64,000 nt of DNA from Hyphomonas chukchiensis (lineage in GTDB: Bacteria; Pseudomonadota; Alphaproteobacteria; Caulobacterales; Hyphomonadaceae): the NCBI RefSeq assembly GCF_000682695.1, contig NZ_AWFG01000074.1, positions 124,001 to 188,000 on the forward strand. Reading direction: 5' to 3'. The position numbers were made by a program, and so were the translations under genes. Below are positions 54,321-61,555 of the stretch, piece after piece. How positions within the stretch are numbered: the first letter of the stretch is position 1; each line of letters starts with the position of its first letter. The notes under the pieces were generated by a model. That model ran no database searches and was not told the origin of the DNA. It worked only from the letters and a program-made list of their open reading frames with translations.

Positions 54321-56099
54321 ATGCATCGCCGGACTTTTCTCTCATCACTCTCTGCACTCGGGCCGCTCGCGCTCGGCGCATCGTCACTGTTCTCGGGGCG
54401 CGCATCGGCGACTCCACTGGTCGACCGGCCTGATATCCGCGCAGGTGATCGCCTGGCCGGGGCTTCATTTGCCTCACGGTCGACGGTCTGGGGCACCAAG
54501 GGCGCTGCGGCAACATCACATCCCCGCGCCACGCTGGTGGCGATTGATATTCTCAAGAGAGGTGGATCGGCTGTTGATGCCGCCATCGCAGCCAACGCAT
54601 CCCTTGGGTTCCTCGAACCCACAGCGAATGGCATTGGCGGCGATGCATTCTGCATGCTTTGGGATCCAAAGGCCGGAAAGGTCGTCGGCTTGAATGGCTC
54701 CGGCCGCTCACCTGCAGCCCTCTCGCTGGAGACAGTGCGCGAGCAGTCTCCCAAGGGACGCATCCCGTCGCTCGGCGCTCTTTCGGTCTCGGTTCCCGGC
54801 GCGGTCGATGCATGGTGGACACTGCACCAGCGGTACGGGCTTCTTCCCTGGAAAGACCTTATGGCACCGGCAGCCGACCTTGCCGAACAGGGCATGCCGA
54901 TACCCTTGATGATCGCTGCCCGCATGCGCAGTGACATGGCACGGATTGTGAAACCAGAATCCAATGTCGAGGAAATCGACAATATACGTAAAGTCTACAT
55001 GACGCGCGGCCGGACCCCGAACGAGGGTGAAGTTGTTCGCAACCCTGACCTCGCGCGCACGCTTCGCATGATCGGCGAAGGCGGTCGCGACGCTTATTAT
55101 GATGGCCCTATCGCCGACACGATCGAGGTCTATTTCAAACGCATTGGCGGCTGGATGACCCGGGCCGACCTTGCTGCACAACATGCCAAATGGGTCGAAC
55201 CCAATCATGTAGATTATCGCGACGGCGTTTCCGTCTATGGGCTGCCGCCCAACAGTCAGGGACCAACGACACTCCAGATGCTTTCGATCCTGAAGAATTT
55301 CGATATGGCGGAACTGGGTCTGGTCTCCGCCAAGTCGATCCATCTTCAGGCTGAGGCCAAACGACTGGCCTTCGAAGATCGCGCCAAGTGGTTTGCCGAT
55401 CCGGACTTTGCAGAAATCCCGATTGAGCACCTGCTCTCCGATGAATACGGCCAGCAGCGCGCAGCTCTTATCAATCCGGGCAAAGTGATGGAACGCGCCT
55501 TCCCCGGCGATGCACCACATAAAGGGGGCACGACCTATCTCAGCGTCAGCGACGCCAATGGCATGATGGTCAGCCTTATCCAGTCCAACTTTGCGGGCAT
55601 GGGCTCCGGGCTGATGCCTGACGGACTGGGCTTCTCGTTCCAGAACCGTGGCAGCGGCTTCAGCCTCCAGGACGGCTCGCCCAACATTTACGCGCCCGGG
55701 AAGCGTCCCTTCCATACGATCATCCCGGGCTTCGCGCTGAAGGATGGTGCGCCATGGCTCAGCTTTGGCGTGATGGGTGGTGGTATGCAGCCGCAAGGCC
55801 AAACCCAGATCATCACGAATATGGTGGACTATGGTCTTGGTCTTCAGGCAGCGGGGGATTGCCCACGCTGGAGGCACGACGGCTCGTCCGAACCCACGGG
55901 CGTGTACAAGCCGGGAGTCGGGGAGCTCAGGCTGGAGAATGGTATCCCGGATGCGACCAAAGCTGAGCTTGCGGCAATGGGATGGACAGTTGGGGGCACA
56001 GACGCCGGCTTCGGTGGCTATCAGGCCACGATGAAGACAGAAGAAGCCTATGGGGCGGCCAGCGAAATGCGCAAGGACGGTCTGGCTTTGGCCATTTAA
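54321..56099 (+). CDS. Gamma-glutamyltransferase family protein (copy 1), Tat-exported
   Basis: The 592-aa Ntn-hydrolase proenzyme begins MHRRTFLSSLSALG, a twin-arginine signal ending near GRASA. GGT blocks follow: ATSHPRATLVAIDILKRGGSAVDAAIAANASLGFLEPTANGIGGDAF, GLNGSGRSP and the autocleavage/nucleophile segment GGTTYLSVSD with Thr404 as predicted N-terminal nucleophile of the small subunit. GSGLMPDGLGFSFQNRG and GGGMQPQGQTQI follow. Members cleave gamma-glutamyl bonds of glutathione-like compounds; some act as acylases. It is convergent with a second GGT homologue and shares a terminator with it. A periplasmic location is predicted. Confidence 0.9.
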   Translation: MHRRTFLSSLSALGPLALGASSLFSGRASATPLVDRPDIRAGDRLAGASFASRSTVWGTKGAAATSHPRATLVAIDILKRGGSAVDAAIAANASLGFLEPTANGIGGDAFCMLWDPKAGKVVGLNGSGRSPAALSLETVREQSPKGRIPSLGALSVSVPGAVDAWWTLHQRYGLLPWKDLMAPAADLAEQGMPIPLMIAARMRSDMARIVKPESNVEEIDNIRKVYMTRGRTPNEGEVVRNPDLARTLRMIGEGGRDAYYDGPIADTIEVYFKRIGGWMTRADLAAQHAKWVEPNHVDYRDGVSVYGLPPNSQGPTTLQMLSILKNFDMAELGLVSAKSIHLQAEAKRLAFEDRAKWFADPDFAEIPIEHLLSDEYGQQRAALINPGKVMERAFPGDAPHKGGTTYLSVSDANGMMVSLIQSNFAGMGSGLMPDGLGFSFQNRGSGFSLQDGSPNIYAPGKRPFHTIIPGFALKDGAPWLSFGVMGGGMQPQGQTQIITNMVDYGLGLQAAGDCPRWRHDGSSEPTGVYKPGVGELRLENGIPDATKAELAAMGWTVGGTDAGFGGYQATMKTEEAYGAASEMRKDGLALAI

Positions 56100-56108
56100 C
56101 GGACAGGG

Positions 56109-56140
56109 AACGGGCGCGGAATACCAGATCCGCGCCCGTT
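56109..56140. terminator. Bidirectional terminator between the two GGT genes
   Basis: AACGGGCGCGGA and TCCGCGCCCGTT form a 12-bp stem with an 8-nt loop, between the convergent stops at 56099 and 56155. There is no long T-run, but the stem is very stable and central to the gap. Confidence 0.7.
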
Positions 56141-56154
56141 TGGTCCCTGCCCTG

Positions 56155-58059
56155 CTACCAGCCGGCTGCCATGGCCATCCGACGAGGATCGGCGCCCGCC
56201 ATCGGTATGCCTTCTGCTGTCATGCAAGCACCTTGAAGGCTGCCAATTGCAAGTGGCCCGACCTGCTTGACCTCGTGCCCGAGTGACCGGAGCTTGTCGG
56301 CGACACCTTCCTCATAACGCGACTCCATCTGAAGAACGCAGGATGCGCCCGGCATATAGAAGCTGGGATCGGCCTTCACGGCGAACCGGGGTGCCTCGAT
56401 GGCTTCCTGAACGCCCATACCATGGTCCAGCACGTTGACGAGGAACTGGAACTCGCTTTGCCCGATCGTCTCGCCGCCAGGGGTGCCAAAGGCAGTAACG
56501 AGATTCTGCCCCTTCATAACGATGGTAGGCGAGTTGTTGAGGATGGGTATCTTGCCGGGCGCCACAAAGTTCACATTGTTGGGATAAGGGGATGTGGAGC
56601 CAAGCCGCATGCCATTGTTCAGCAGGAACCCGGTACTGCCTGCGACCACACCGGTACCGAAGCCACCGCCGAGCGTCACCGTCACAACCACGGTATCGCC
56701 GGTGCGATCCACCACGGTAAAACTTGCCGTATCGCTGAAGCGCGCCTTGTCTCCATCAAAGGGTACGGGCTGTGGTGGAGGCGGCGGTGCCGATGCATCA
56801 ATGGGCCGGAAGTCTGTTGGGCCAGAGACAGAGCGCGCTTTTATTGGGCTGATCATGGCTGTACGCTGGGAGACATAGCCCCCGGACAACATGGCCTTGA
56901 CGGGTGTATTCGCAAAGGCCGGGTCGGCGGCATAAGCGTAGATGTCGGCCTTGGCGAGCTTGATAGCTTCAGCCATGACATGGACCGAAGAGGCAGTCTG
57001 GCGGCCAAGCGCGGCCATGTCGAAACGCTCGATCAGGTTGAGCTGCATGCAGACTTCCAGCCCGCCGCGGGATGTGAGCGGGGAGGAAAAGACATTGTAG
57101 CCGCGATAGGTGGTCGATACCGGCGCTGCCCATTCGGCCTTGTAAGCGGCCATGTCCTCATAGCGCAGCCAGCCGCCGACTTGCTTGAAGAAACGGTCAA
57201 TCTCGCGCGCTATGGGGCCTTTGTAGAAATAGTCACGAGCAGCCTGGAGTGACGCGTCCCGATCCGCCCCCGAGGCCAATGCCCCCTGCTCCACTTTGAC
57301 CAGAGACTCGAAGGTCTGGGCCAAGTGCTCGTTCTTCAGAAGCTGACGCGGTTCCGGAGGCTTGCCACCTGGCAAATAGATCGCTGCGGTTGTTGGGTGC
57401 GCCGCGATCTTCTTCTGCATGATGCCAATAATACGGGCAATGGACGGGTCAACCGGATGGCCATTGCGAGCATAGTCAATGGCAGGGGCAAGGCACTGCG
57501 CCAGCGAGAGCTTGCCATGCTTGCGGGCAAGTTCGATCCAGCCGCCGAAGGCGCCCGGCGTCGTGGCAGCTTTGACGCCCCAGTCATAGTTTGAAGGATC
57601 CGACGCAGGATCGAGCGCAAAGGGCGCAGCGCCCCCAAACTTGAGCGCCTTCACCTTGCCTGTGGCGCGCTCGTGTACGGTCGCAAAGCCGTTGCCGGCG
57701 ATGCTGGAGGCCCATGGTTCGACCACATTCAGGGTGGCCATGACGGCAATGGCCGCGTCGGCTGCCGTACCGCCCTGCATGAGGATACGCAGACCGGCCG
57801 TCGCGGCCAATGGGTGACCGGCGCTAACGACGCCGTGCGGGCCCGGCGTTTCCACCCGGTAAGCCGCAACTTTCGTTTCGCCGGATTCCGGCGCGTCAGG
57901 CGCCTTCTGGCCGCTTTGCGCAAAGGCTGCGGGCGCCGTAAGCGCCCCCGCCAGTCCGGCCGCAAGACCAACCGTTCCGACTGAGAGGAACTGGCGCCGG
58001 TCAGGACCCGCAGGTGCCGAGTCATGTTTGCGCGTTTCGGTCTTAGTAGAAGCTGACAT
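56155..58059 (-). CDS. Gamma-glutamyltransferase family protein (copy 2), Tat-exported
   Basis: The product is 634 aa from the second ATG of an ATGATG after GGAGG (start 58059). The signal has DRRQFLSVG (Arg21-Arg22) and ends at PAAFA. GGT blocks include VSAGHPLAATAGLRILMQGGTAADAAIAVMATLNVVEPWASSIAGNGF, TYRGYNVFSSPLTSRGG, the nucleophile segment DTASFTVVDRTGDTVVVT (Thr444 aligned with the GGT catalytic Thr) and FGTPGGETIGQSEFQFLVNVLDHGM. A proline-rich linker (PPPPPQPVP) precedes the nucleophile, near the usual cleavage site. The TASFT sequence differs from canonical TTHxS, so specificity may differ. Its start overlaps the upstream amidohydrolase stop by 17 nt. Confidence 0.89.
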   Translation of the reverse strand: MSASTKTETRKHDSAPAGPDRRQFLSVGTVGLAAGLAGALTAPAAFAQSGQKAPDAPESGETKVAAYRVETPGPHGVVSAGHPLAATAGLRILMQGGTAADAAIAVMATLNVVEPWASSIAGNGFATVHERATGKVKALKFGGAAPFALDPASDPSNYDWGVKAATTPGAFGGWIELARKHGKLSLAQCLAPAIDYARNGHPVDPSIARIIGIMQKKIAAHPTTAAIYLPGGKPPEPRQLLKNEHLAQTFESLVKVEQGALASGADRDASLQAARDYFYKGPIAREIDRFFKQVGGWLRYEDMAAYKAEWAAPVSTTYRGYNVFSSPLTSRGGLEVCMQLNLIERFDMAALGRQTASSVHVMAEAIKLAKADIYAYAADPAFANTPVKAMLSGGYVSQRTAMISPIKARSVSGPTDFRPIDASAPPPPPQPVPFDGDKARFSDTASFTVVDRTGDTVVVTVTLGGGFGTGVVAGSTGFLLNNGMRLGSTSPYPNNVNFVAPGKIPILNNSPTIVMKGQNLVTAFGTPGGETIGQSEFQFLVNVLDHGMGVQEAIEAPRFAVKADPSFYMPGASCVLQMESRYEEGVADKLRSLGHEVKQVGPLAIGSLQGACMTAEGIPMAGADPRRMAMAAGW

Positions 58060-59800
58060 CATCAACCTCCATCCAGACATCATGACCACCGGGCCGCTTG
58101 ATGAGGAACCTGACATCGAGCATGTCGTCTCCGCTCCACGTCTCGTCCTCTGCGGGAGCCTCCAGGGTGTCGAACGGAACCTCGACAGTCGACCATTCCT
58201 TTCCTGCCATCAGGGACTTTGTCCAAGTCCCTTCCGTGGTTGTCGCGGCAAGGACATAGTCGCCGCCGTCGCCCCGGATATCGAATTTGAGCCCCTTGTA
58301 GTCACTGGCATCGGCAGGCTGAACATCGCCGCGATTGAGTGGCAGGACGACACCGGCACGAGCTTCTTCACGCAATGACAGGGACGCTGTCAGGTGCAGG
58401 ACGCCGTCCTTGCCGGTTTCAGGAATGACTTCATAAACCTGCCAGCTACGCTCCTTGCCGCCATCGGGATCCCCGACAACAAGCGTATCGCGATTTGTCC
58501 GTTCCGTGTCGCTGCCATCAAAATCGGCAATCAGCGGTGAGGTGATCTTGTTCGCCGTCATATAGGTTTCGGTGAGTGGCTCCGGCGCACCTTTGCCGAA
58601 CATGAGCTCCCCCCCAACGAAAGTATAGGCGGTATTGTATAGCTCTGAGATATCGCTCCAGGGCTCGCCTTTGATCAGTACGATATCCGCCGCCTTGCCG
58701 ACTTCAATCGTGCCGCGATCGCCGATGATGCCCACTGCCTTGGCGCTGTTCGACGTGCCAGCCATCAGGGCTTCGGTTGGGGTCAGACCTGCCTTCACCA
58801 TCAGTTCCATCTCGTGAAGCGTAGACTTGCCGTGTGGCGTGAGCGGCATGCCGGCGTCGGTGCCGAGGGCAATGAGAATGCCATTGTCATGAAGCGCCTT
58901 CACGTTGCGCAGGCCTGTCGCGAAACGGGCACGGCGGCTTTCCATGGCAGGTGTGTTCTCACCAAAGGACGGCATGCCAGGTTTGTCGGCCTCGTAGACG
59001 GCGAGCGTACCAGCATAGGCCGTGCCGCTGGCTTTAAGGATGTCGATTGTCTCCTGATCGACATCAGTATCAAGCATGCTGTGGGCCAGAACATCGACGC
59101 CGGCCCGACCTGCTATGGCAGCGCGGTCTACGGTGACTGTATGGGTGAGGACTTTGAGATTGTTGGCATGGGCTTCGGCCACGAGTGCGGTGAGGGTCGG
59201 CTCATCCATGCTTGTGTTGTCAATGCCCGATCCGTAGCGCCAGCCATCTGTGAAGACCTTGATGACATCCGGTTTGTAGGGAAGCAGTTCCTTGACCGCT
59301 TCCGTCGCCGCATAGGGCGTATTGACCCATTTGGTTGTGTTCGTGTCGCTCCAGTCAGCGCCATGACCATTGGTCGTGCTCATTCTGGCAGCAAAATTGA
59401 CGTGCGGCCCGGGGATTTCGGCTAACCATTCCCGACGCGGTGCAAAGGCCTCGGGCGCTTCTGCGAAATCATAGACTGATGTGACACCGGCCGCGATATA
59501 GGCTTGAGAAATCTGGGGCGTGGTGCCCGGCTCGCCGCGAGGCGTATAGTGGACATGCAGATCGAAAAATCCTGGCAGAAGAGACAGGCCTTTCGCATCA
59601 ATAATCTTTGTCTTCTTTGGCACACGGGCCTTCTTGTCGATGCTCGTTATAATGCCATCATCGATGACAACCGTGGCGACATAAGGCTCGCTGCCGGTCG
59701 CATCGAAAACCTTTGCGCCAACAATCGCCAGCGGGTCTGCCCATGAGGCCTCTGTGCACACCATCAGTGTGAACAGCGCCAGTCCTGTGTGTTTGATCAT
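58043..59800 (-). CDS. Exported amidohydrolase with C-terminal CIA30-like beta-sandwich
   Basis: The product is 585 aa from the ATG at 59798-59800, chosen because it begins a clean signal peptide (MIKHTGLALFTLMVCTEASW, cleavage after WA). Longer frames put this hydrophobic segment internally. The amidohydrolase barrel shows LLPGFFDLHVHYTPRG (HxH), VLTHTVTVDRAA, DVLAHSMLDTD and ALGTDAGMPLTPHG, then KAADIVLIKGEPW. Residues about 425-585 form a beta-sandwich of the CIA30/CBM11-like type (SWQVYEVIPETG, YKGLKFDIRGDGGDYVL, DDMLDVRFLIKRPGG). It is translationally coupled to GGT copy 2, so both probably process the same peptide-like substrate in the periplasm. Confidence 0.87.
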   Translation of the reverse strand: MIKHTGLALFTLMVCTEASWADPLAIVGAKVFDATGSEPYVATVVIDDGIITSIDKKARVPKKTKIIDAKGLSLLPGFFDLHVHYTPRGEPGTTPQISQAYIAAGVTSVYDFAEAPEAFAPRREWLAEIPGPHVNFAARMSTTNGHGADWSDTNTTKWVNTPYAATEAVKELLPYKPDVIKVFTDGWRYGSGIDNTSMDEPTLTALVAEAHANNLKVLTHTVTVDRAAIAGRAGVDVLAHSMLDTDVDQETIDILKASGTAYAGTLAVYEADKPGMPSFGENTPAMESRRARFATGLRNVKALHDNGILIALGTDAGMPLTPHGKSTLHEMELMVKAGLTPTEALMAGTSNSAKAVGIIGDRGTIEVGKAADIVLIKGEPWSDISELYNTAYTFVGGELMFGKGAPEPLTETYMTANKITSPLIADFDGSDTERTNRDTLVVGDPDGGKERSWQVYEVIPETGKDGVLHLTASLSLREEARAGVVLPLNRGDVQPADASDYKGLKFDIRGDGGDYVLAATTTEGTWTKSLMAGKEWSTVEVPFDTLEAPAEDETWSGDDMLDVRFLIKRPGGHDVWMEVDDVSFY

Positions 59801-60234
59801 ATTCCAGTTCCAATACAGAAGCGCCAGTTGAAGCGAGGTCACAGCATTCAAGCTTTTGACGAAGCCTGAAGCAACGTGCACGCAGGCTTCTGCCTTCATG
59901 CGTGTTTCCGAAACGGAGCCGTTCTGGTGTGGTGTGTCGACCGCCTTCTTTCCAAAGCACACCATTGTTGTGTGTTTGTGCCCACTCAAGTGTCATGCGA
60001 TGCAATGATGATCAGAATTCCAGCAGGTAATGGGGGCGAGGTACGCCGTATCCAGCCCGGCAAGAAATTGCGCTTGCTGTTGGTTCGCCTACGATTCACG
60101 GCGGGCGATATATCTCGTTCGGCTCCAAGCGACGACGGTTTCAGTCCGCACATCCAGAAAGTCTGGCGGGATTGAACGCCGTCTTGCGTTGAATTGGACA
60201 GGCCAAAGACCGGCTTGCGAATGAGGACAGAACC
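59801..60234. other. 434-nt divergent intergenic region
   Basis: It separates the minus-strand amidohydrolase from the plus-strand exported protein. A 56-codon frame beginning at about 60008 is open but has no ribosome-binding site or recognisable family, so I do not call it. No strong palindrome or terminator is visible. Confidence 0.5.
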
Positions 60235-60714
60235 ATGAAGCAGATACATTGCGCTCGTTCCTGGGTGACCAGAATGGTAGCATTGGGTTTTCTGGTAAGC
60301 GCGCCAATTGGCTGCGCGATGGCCGAGGCGCCGACTGAAGACACAGGCAGTGCCGAAACGGCATCGGATGAGACGGGCTCGATCTATCTGCCCGAGGGGT
60401 ATCCTGAGACAATCATGTTCCCGACCGGAACACGCCTGATCGCGGCATCCGGCGGACAGCCGCCGGAATATGAAACCCGGAATTATAACGTGACGGGCGA
60501 AACGGACTTGCCTGTCGAAAGCGTCGTCGAGTTCTACACAGGCATGCTGGCAAAAAAAGGCTTTGATATTCTCGAAGTGGAAAAGGGCAACGCCACGCTT
60601 ATCCGTTTTGGTGCTCCGGGACTCGACGATGCCAGCGTCCTGATCATGGACATGTATGGCGAAGGCACCACCACGTTTACGATATCCCTTCTCATGGAGC
60701 CCGAACCGGAATAG
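60235..60714 (+). CDS. Small exported hypothetical protein, 159 aa
   Basis: A hydrophobic N-terminal segment (TRMVALGFLVSAPIGCAMA) is a signal peptide, possibly with a non-standard lipobox ending at Cys27. The mature part is acidic near the start (EDTGSAETASDETGS) and then forms alternating strands (YETRNYNVTGETDLPVESVVEFYTGMLAKKGFDILEVEKGNATLIRFG). VVEFYTGMLAKKGF recalls small periplasmic domains that follow the pattern of a helix with two strands, but I cannot name a family. GAGG precedes the ATG. It lies before the sigma factor and is followed by a terminator-like hairpin, so it is probably separate. Confidence 0.75.
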   Translation: MKQIHCARSWVTRMVALGFLVSAPIGCAMAEAPTEDTGSAETASDETGSIYLPEGYPETIMFPTGTRLIAASGGQPPEYETRNYNVTGETDLPVESVVEFYTGMLAKKGFDILEVEKGNATLIRFGAPGLDDASVLIMDMYGEGTTTFTISLLMEPEPE

Positions 60715-60765
60715 CGACTACACCTTCCCGTAGTTGCATTGGGGTAAGTTCTTGCCTACTCGTAG

Positions 60766-60795
60766 AAAGGTTCTCACTGCGCTCAGAGCCTTTTT
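60766..60795 (+). terminator. Terminator-like hairpin before the sigma factor gene
   Basis: AAAGGTTCT pairs with AGAGCCTTT with one G-T wobble, followed by a run of five T overall. It lies 52 nt after the stop at 60714 and 15 nt before the sigma factor start. Confidence 0.55.
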
Positions 60796-60809
60796 GCGGG
60801 GATCTCGAA

Positions 60810-61373
60810 TTGGCACGCACACCCGATAAGCAGGCTTCTGAAGACGGAAATGGGCATGAACTCAGCCTCTCCGAGGAATTGCTGGCAGAGACGTACGATG
60901 TTTTGCGCCGCATTGCCTCCCGGCAGATGAACCGCCAGCGCCCAAGCGCAACATTGAACACGACCATGATCGTGCATGAAGCATGGTTGAAACTATCCAA
61001 CGACAGTGACCGTCGCTTTGCCGACCAGGACCATTATTTCGCAACCGCCTCGCGGGCCATGCGGCAGGTTTTGGTCGATCATGCGCGCCGAAAACTTGCC
61101 GAAAAGCGCGGGGCGGGCGCAGCGCACGTCAACATAGACGACCACCAGATTCCGGATCATTCCCCTGAGACGCAGCTTGTCGATATCGATACAGCTCTGG
61201 CGGCTCTGGCTGAAAAAGCACCAGACCTTGAGCGCATTGTCGAATGCCGCTTCTTTGCTGGCCTTACAGTCGATGAAACAGCTCGGGTGCTTGGTCGATC
61301 CGTTCGGACTGTCGAGCGCGACTGGGCGAGGGCGCGCACTTATCTGGCAGAATATCTGGGCCCAAAGACCTGA
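60810..61373 (+). CDS. ECF sigma factor, kinase-linked type
   Basis: The 187-aa protein starts with TTG at 60810, with GGGGA upstream and no in-frame ATG nearby. Region 2 spans about 25-95 (LLAETYDVLRRIASRQM, TTMIVHEAWLKLSN, YFATASRAMRQVLVDHARRKLAEKRG), and region 4 spans about 125-180 (LAEKAPDLERIVECRFFAGLTVDETARVLGRSVRTVERDWARARTYL). It matches the ECF group usually encoded beside Ser/Thr protein kinases. In region 2.2 the acidic Asp-Ala-Glu-Asp typical of ECF factors is replaced by Asn50-Thr51-Thr52-Met53. In the related Vibrio EcfP system a phosphorylated Thr supplies the missing charge, so activation by the adjacent kinase is likely. No anti-sigma factor is visible. Confidence 0.9.
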   Translation: MARTPDKQASEDGNGHELSLSEELLAETYDVLRRIASRQMNRQRPSATLNTTMIVHEAWLKLSNDSDRRFADQDHYFATASRAMRQVLVDHARRKLAEKRGAGAAHVNIDDHQIPDHSPETQLVDIDTALAALAEKAPDLERIVECRFFAGLTVDETARVLGRSVRTVERDWARARTYLAEYLGPKT

Positions 61374-61555
61374 GCACAGAGATATCCGGTCGCCCATGAG
61401 TGTTTGGACAAGCATATGTATTTTTTTGGCGGATGTTGCGAGTCCGCTGCGTACTTCCTTGTGGGACGGACGGACGCGGACCACTTTTCACGGTCCGACA
61501 ACTTGTAATCGGCGAAGGACGGCGGGACACTCGGTATTGACCAGAAAGGCACGCC

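Noticed and set aside
60008-60175. 56-codon open frame upstream of the small exported protein
   Set aside because: No ribosome-binding site, no recognisable family and no operon support.
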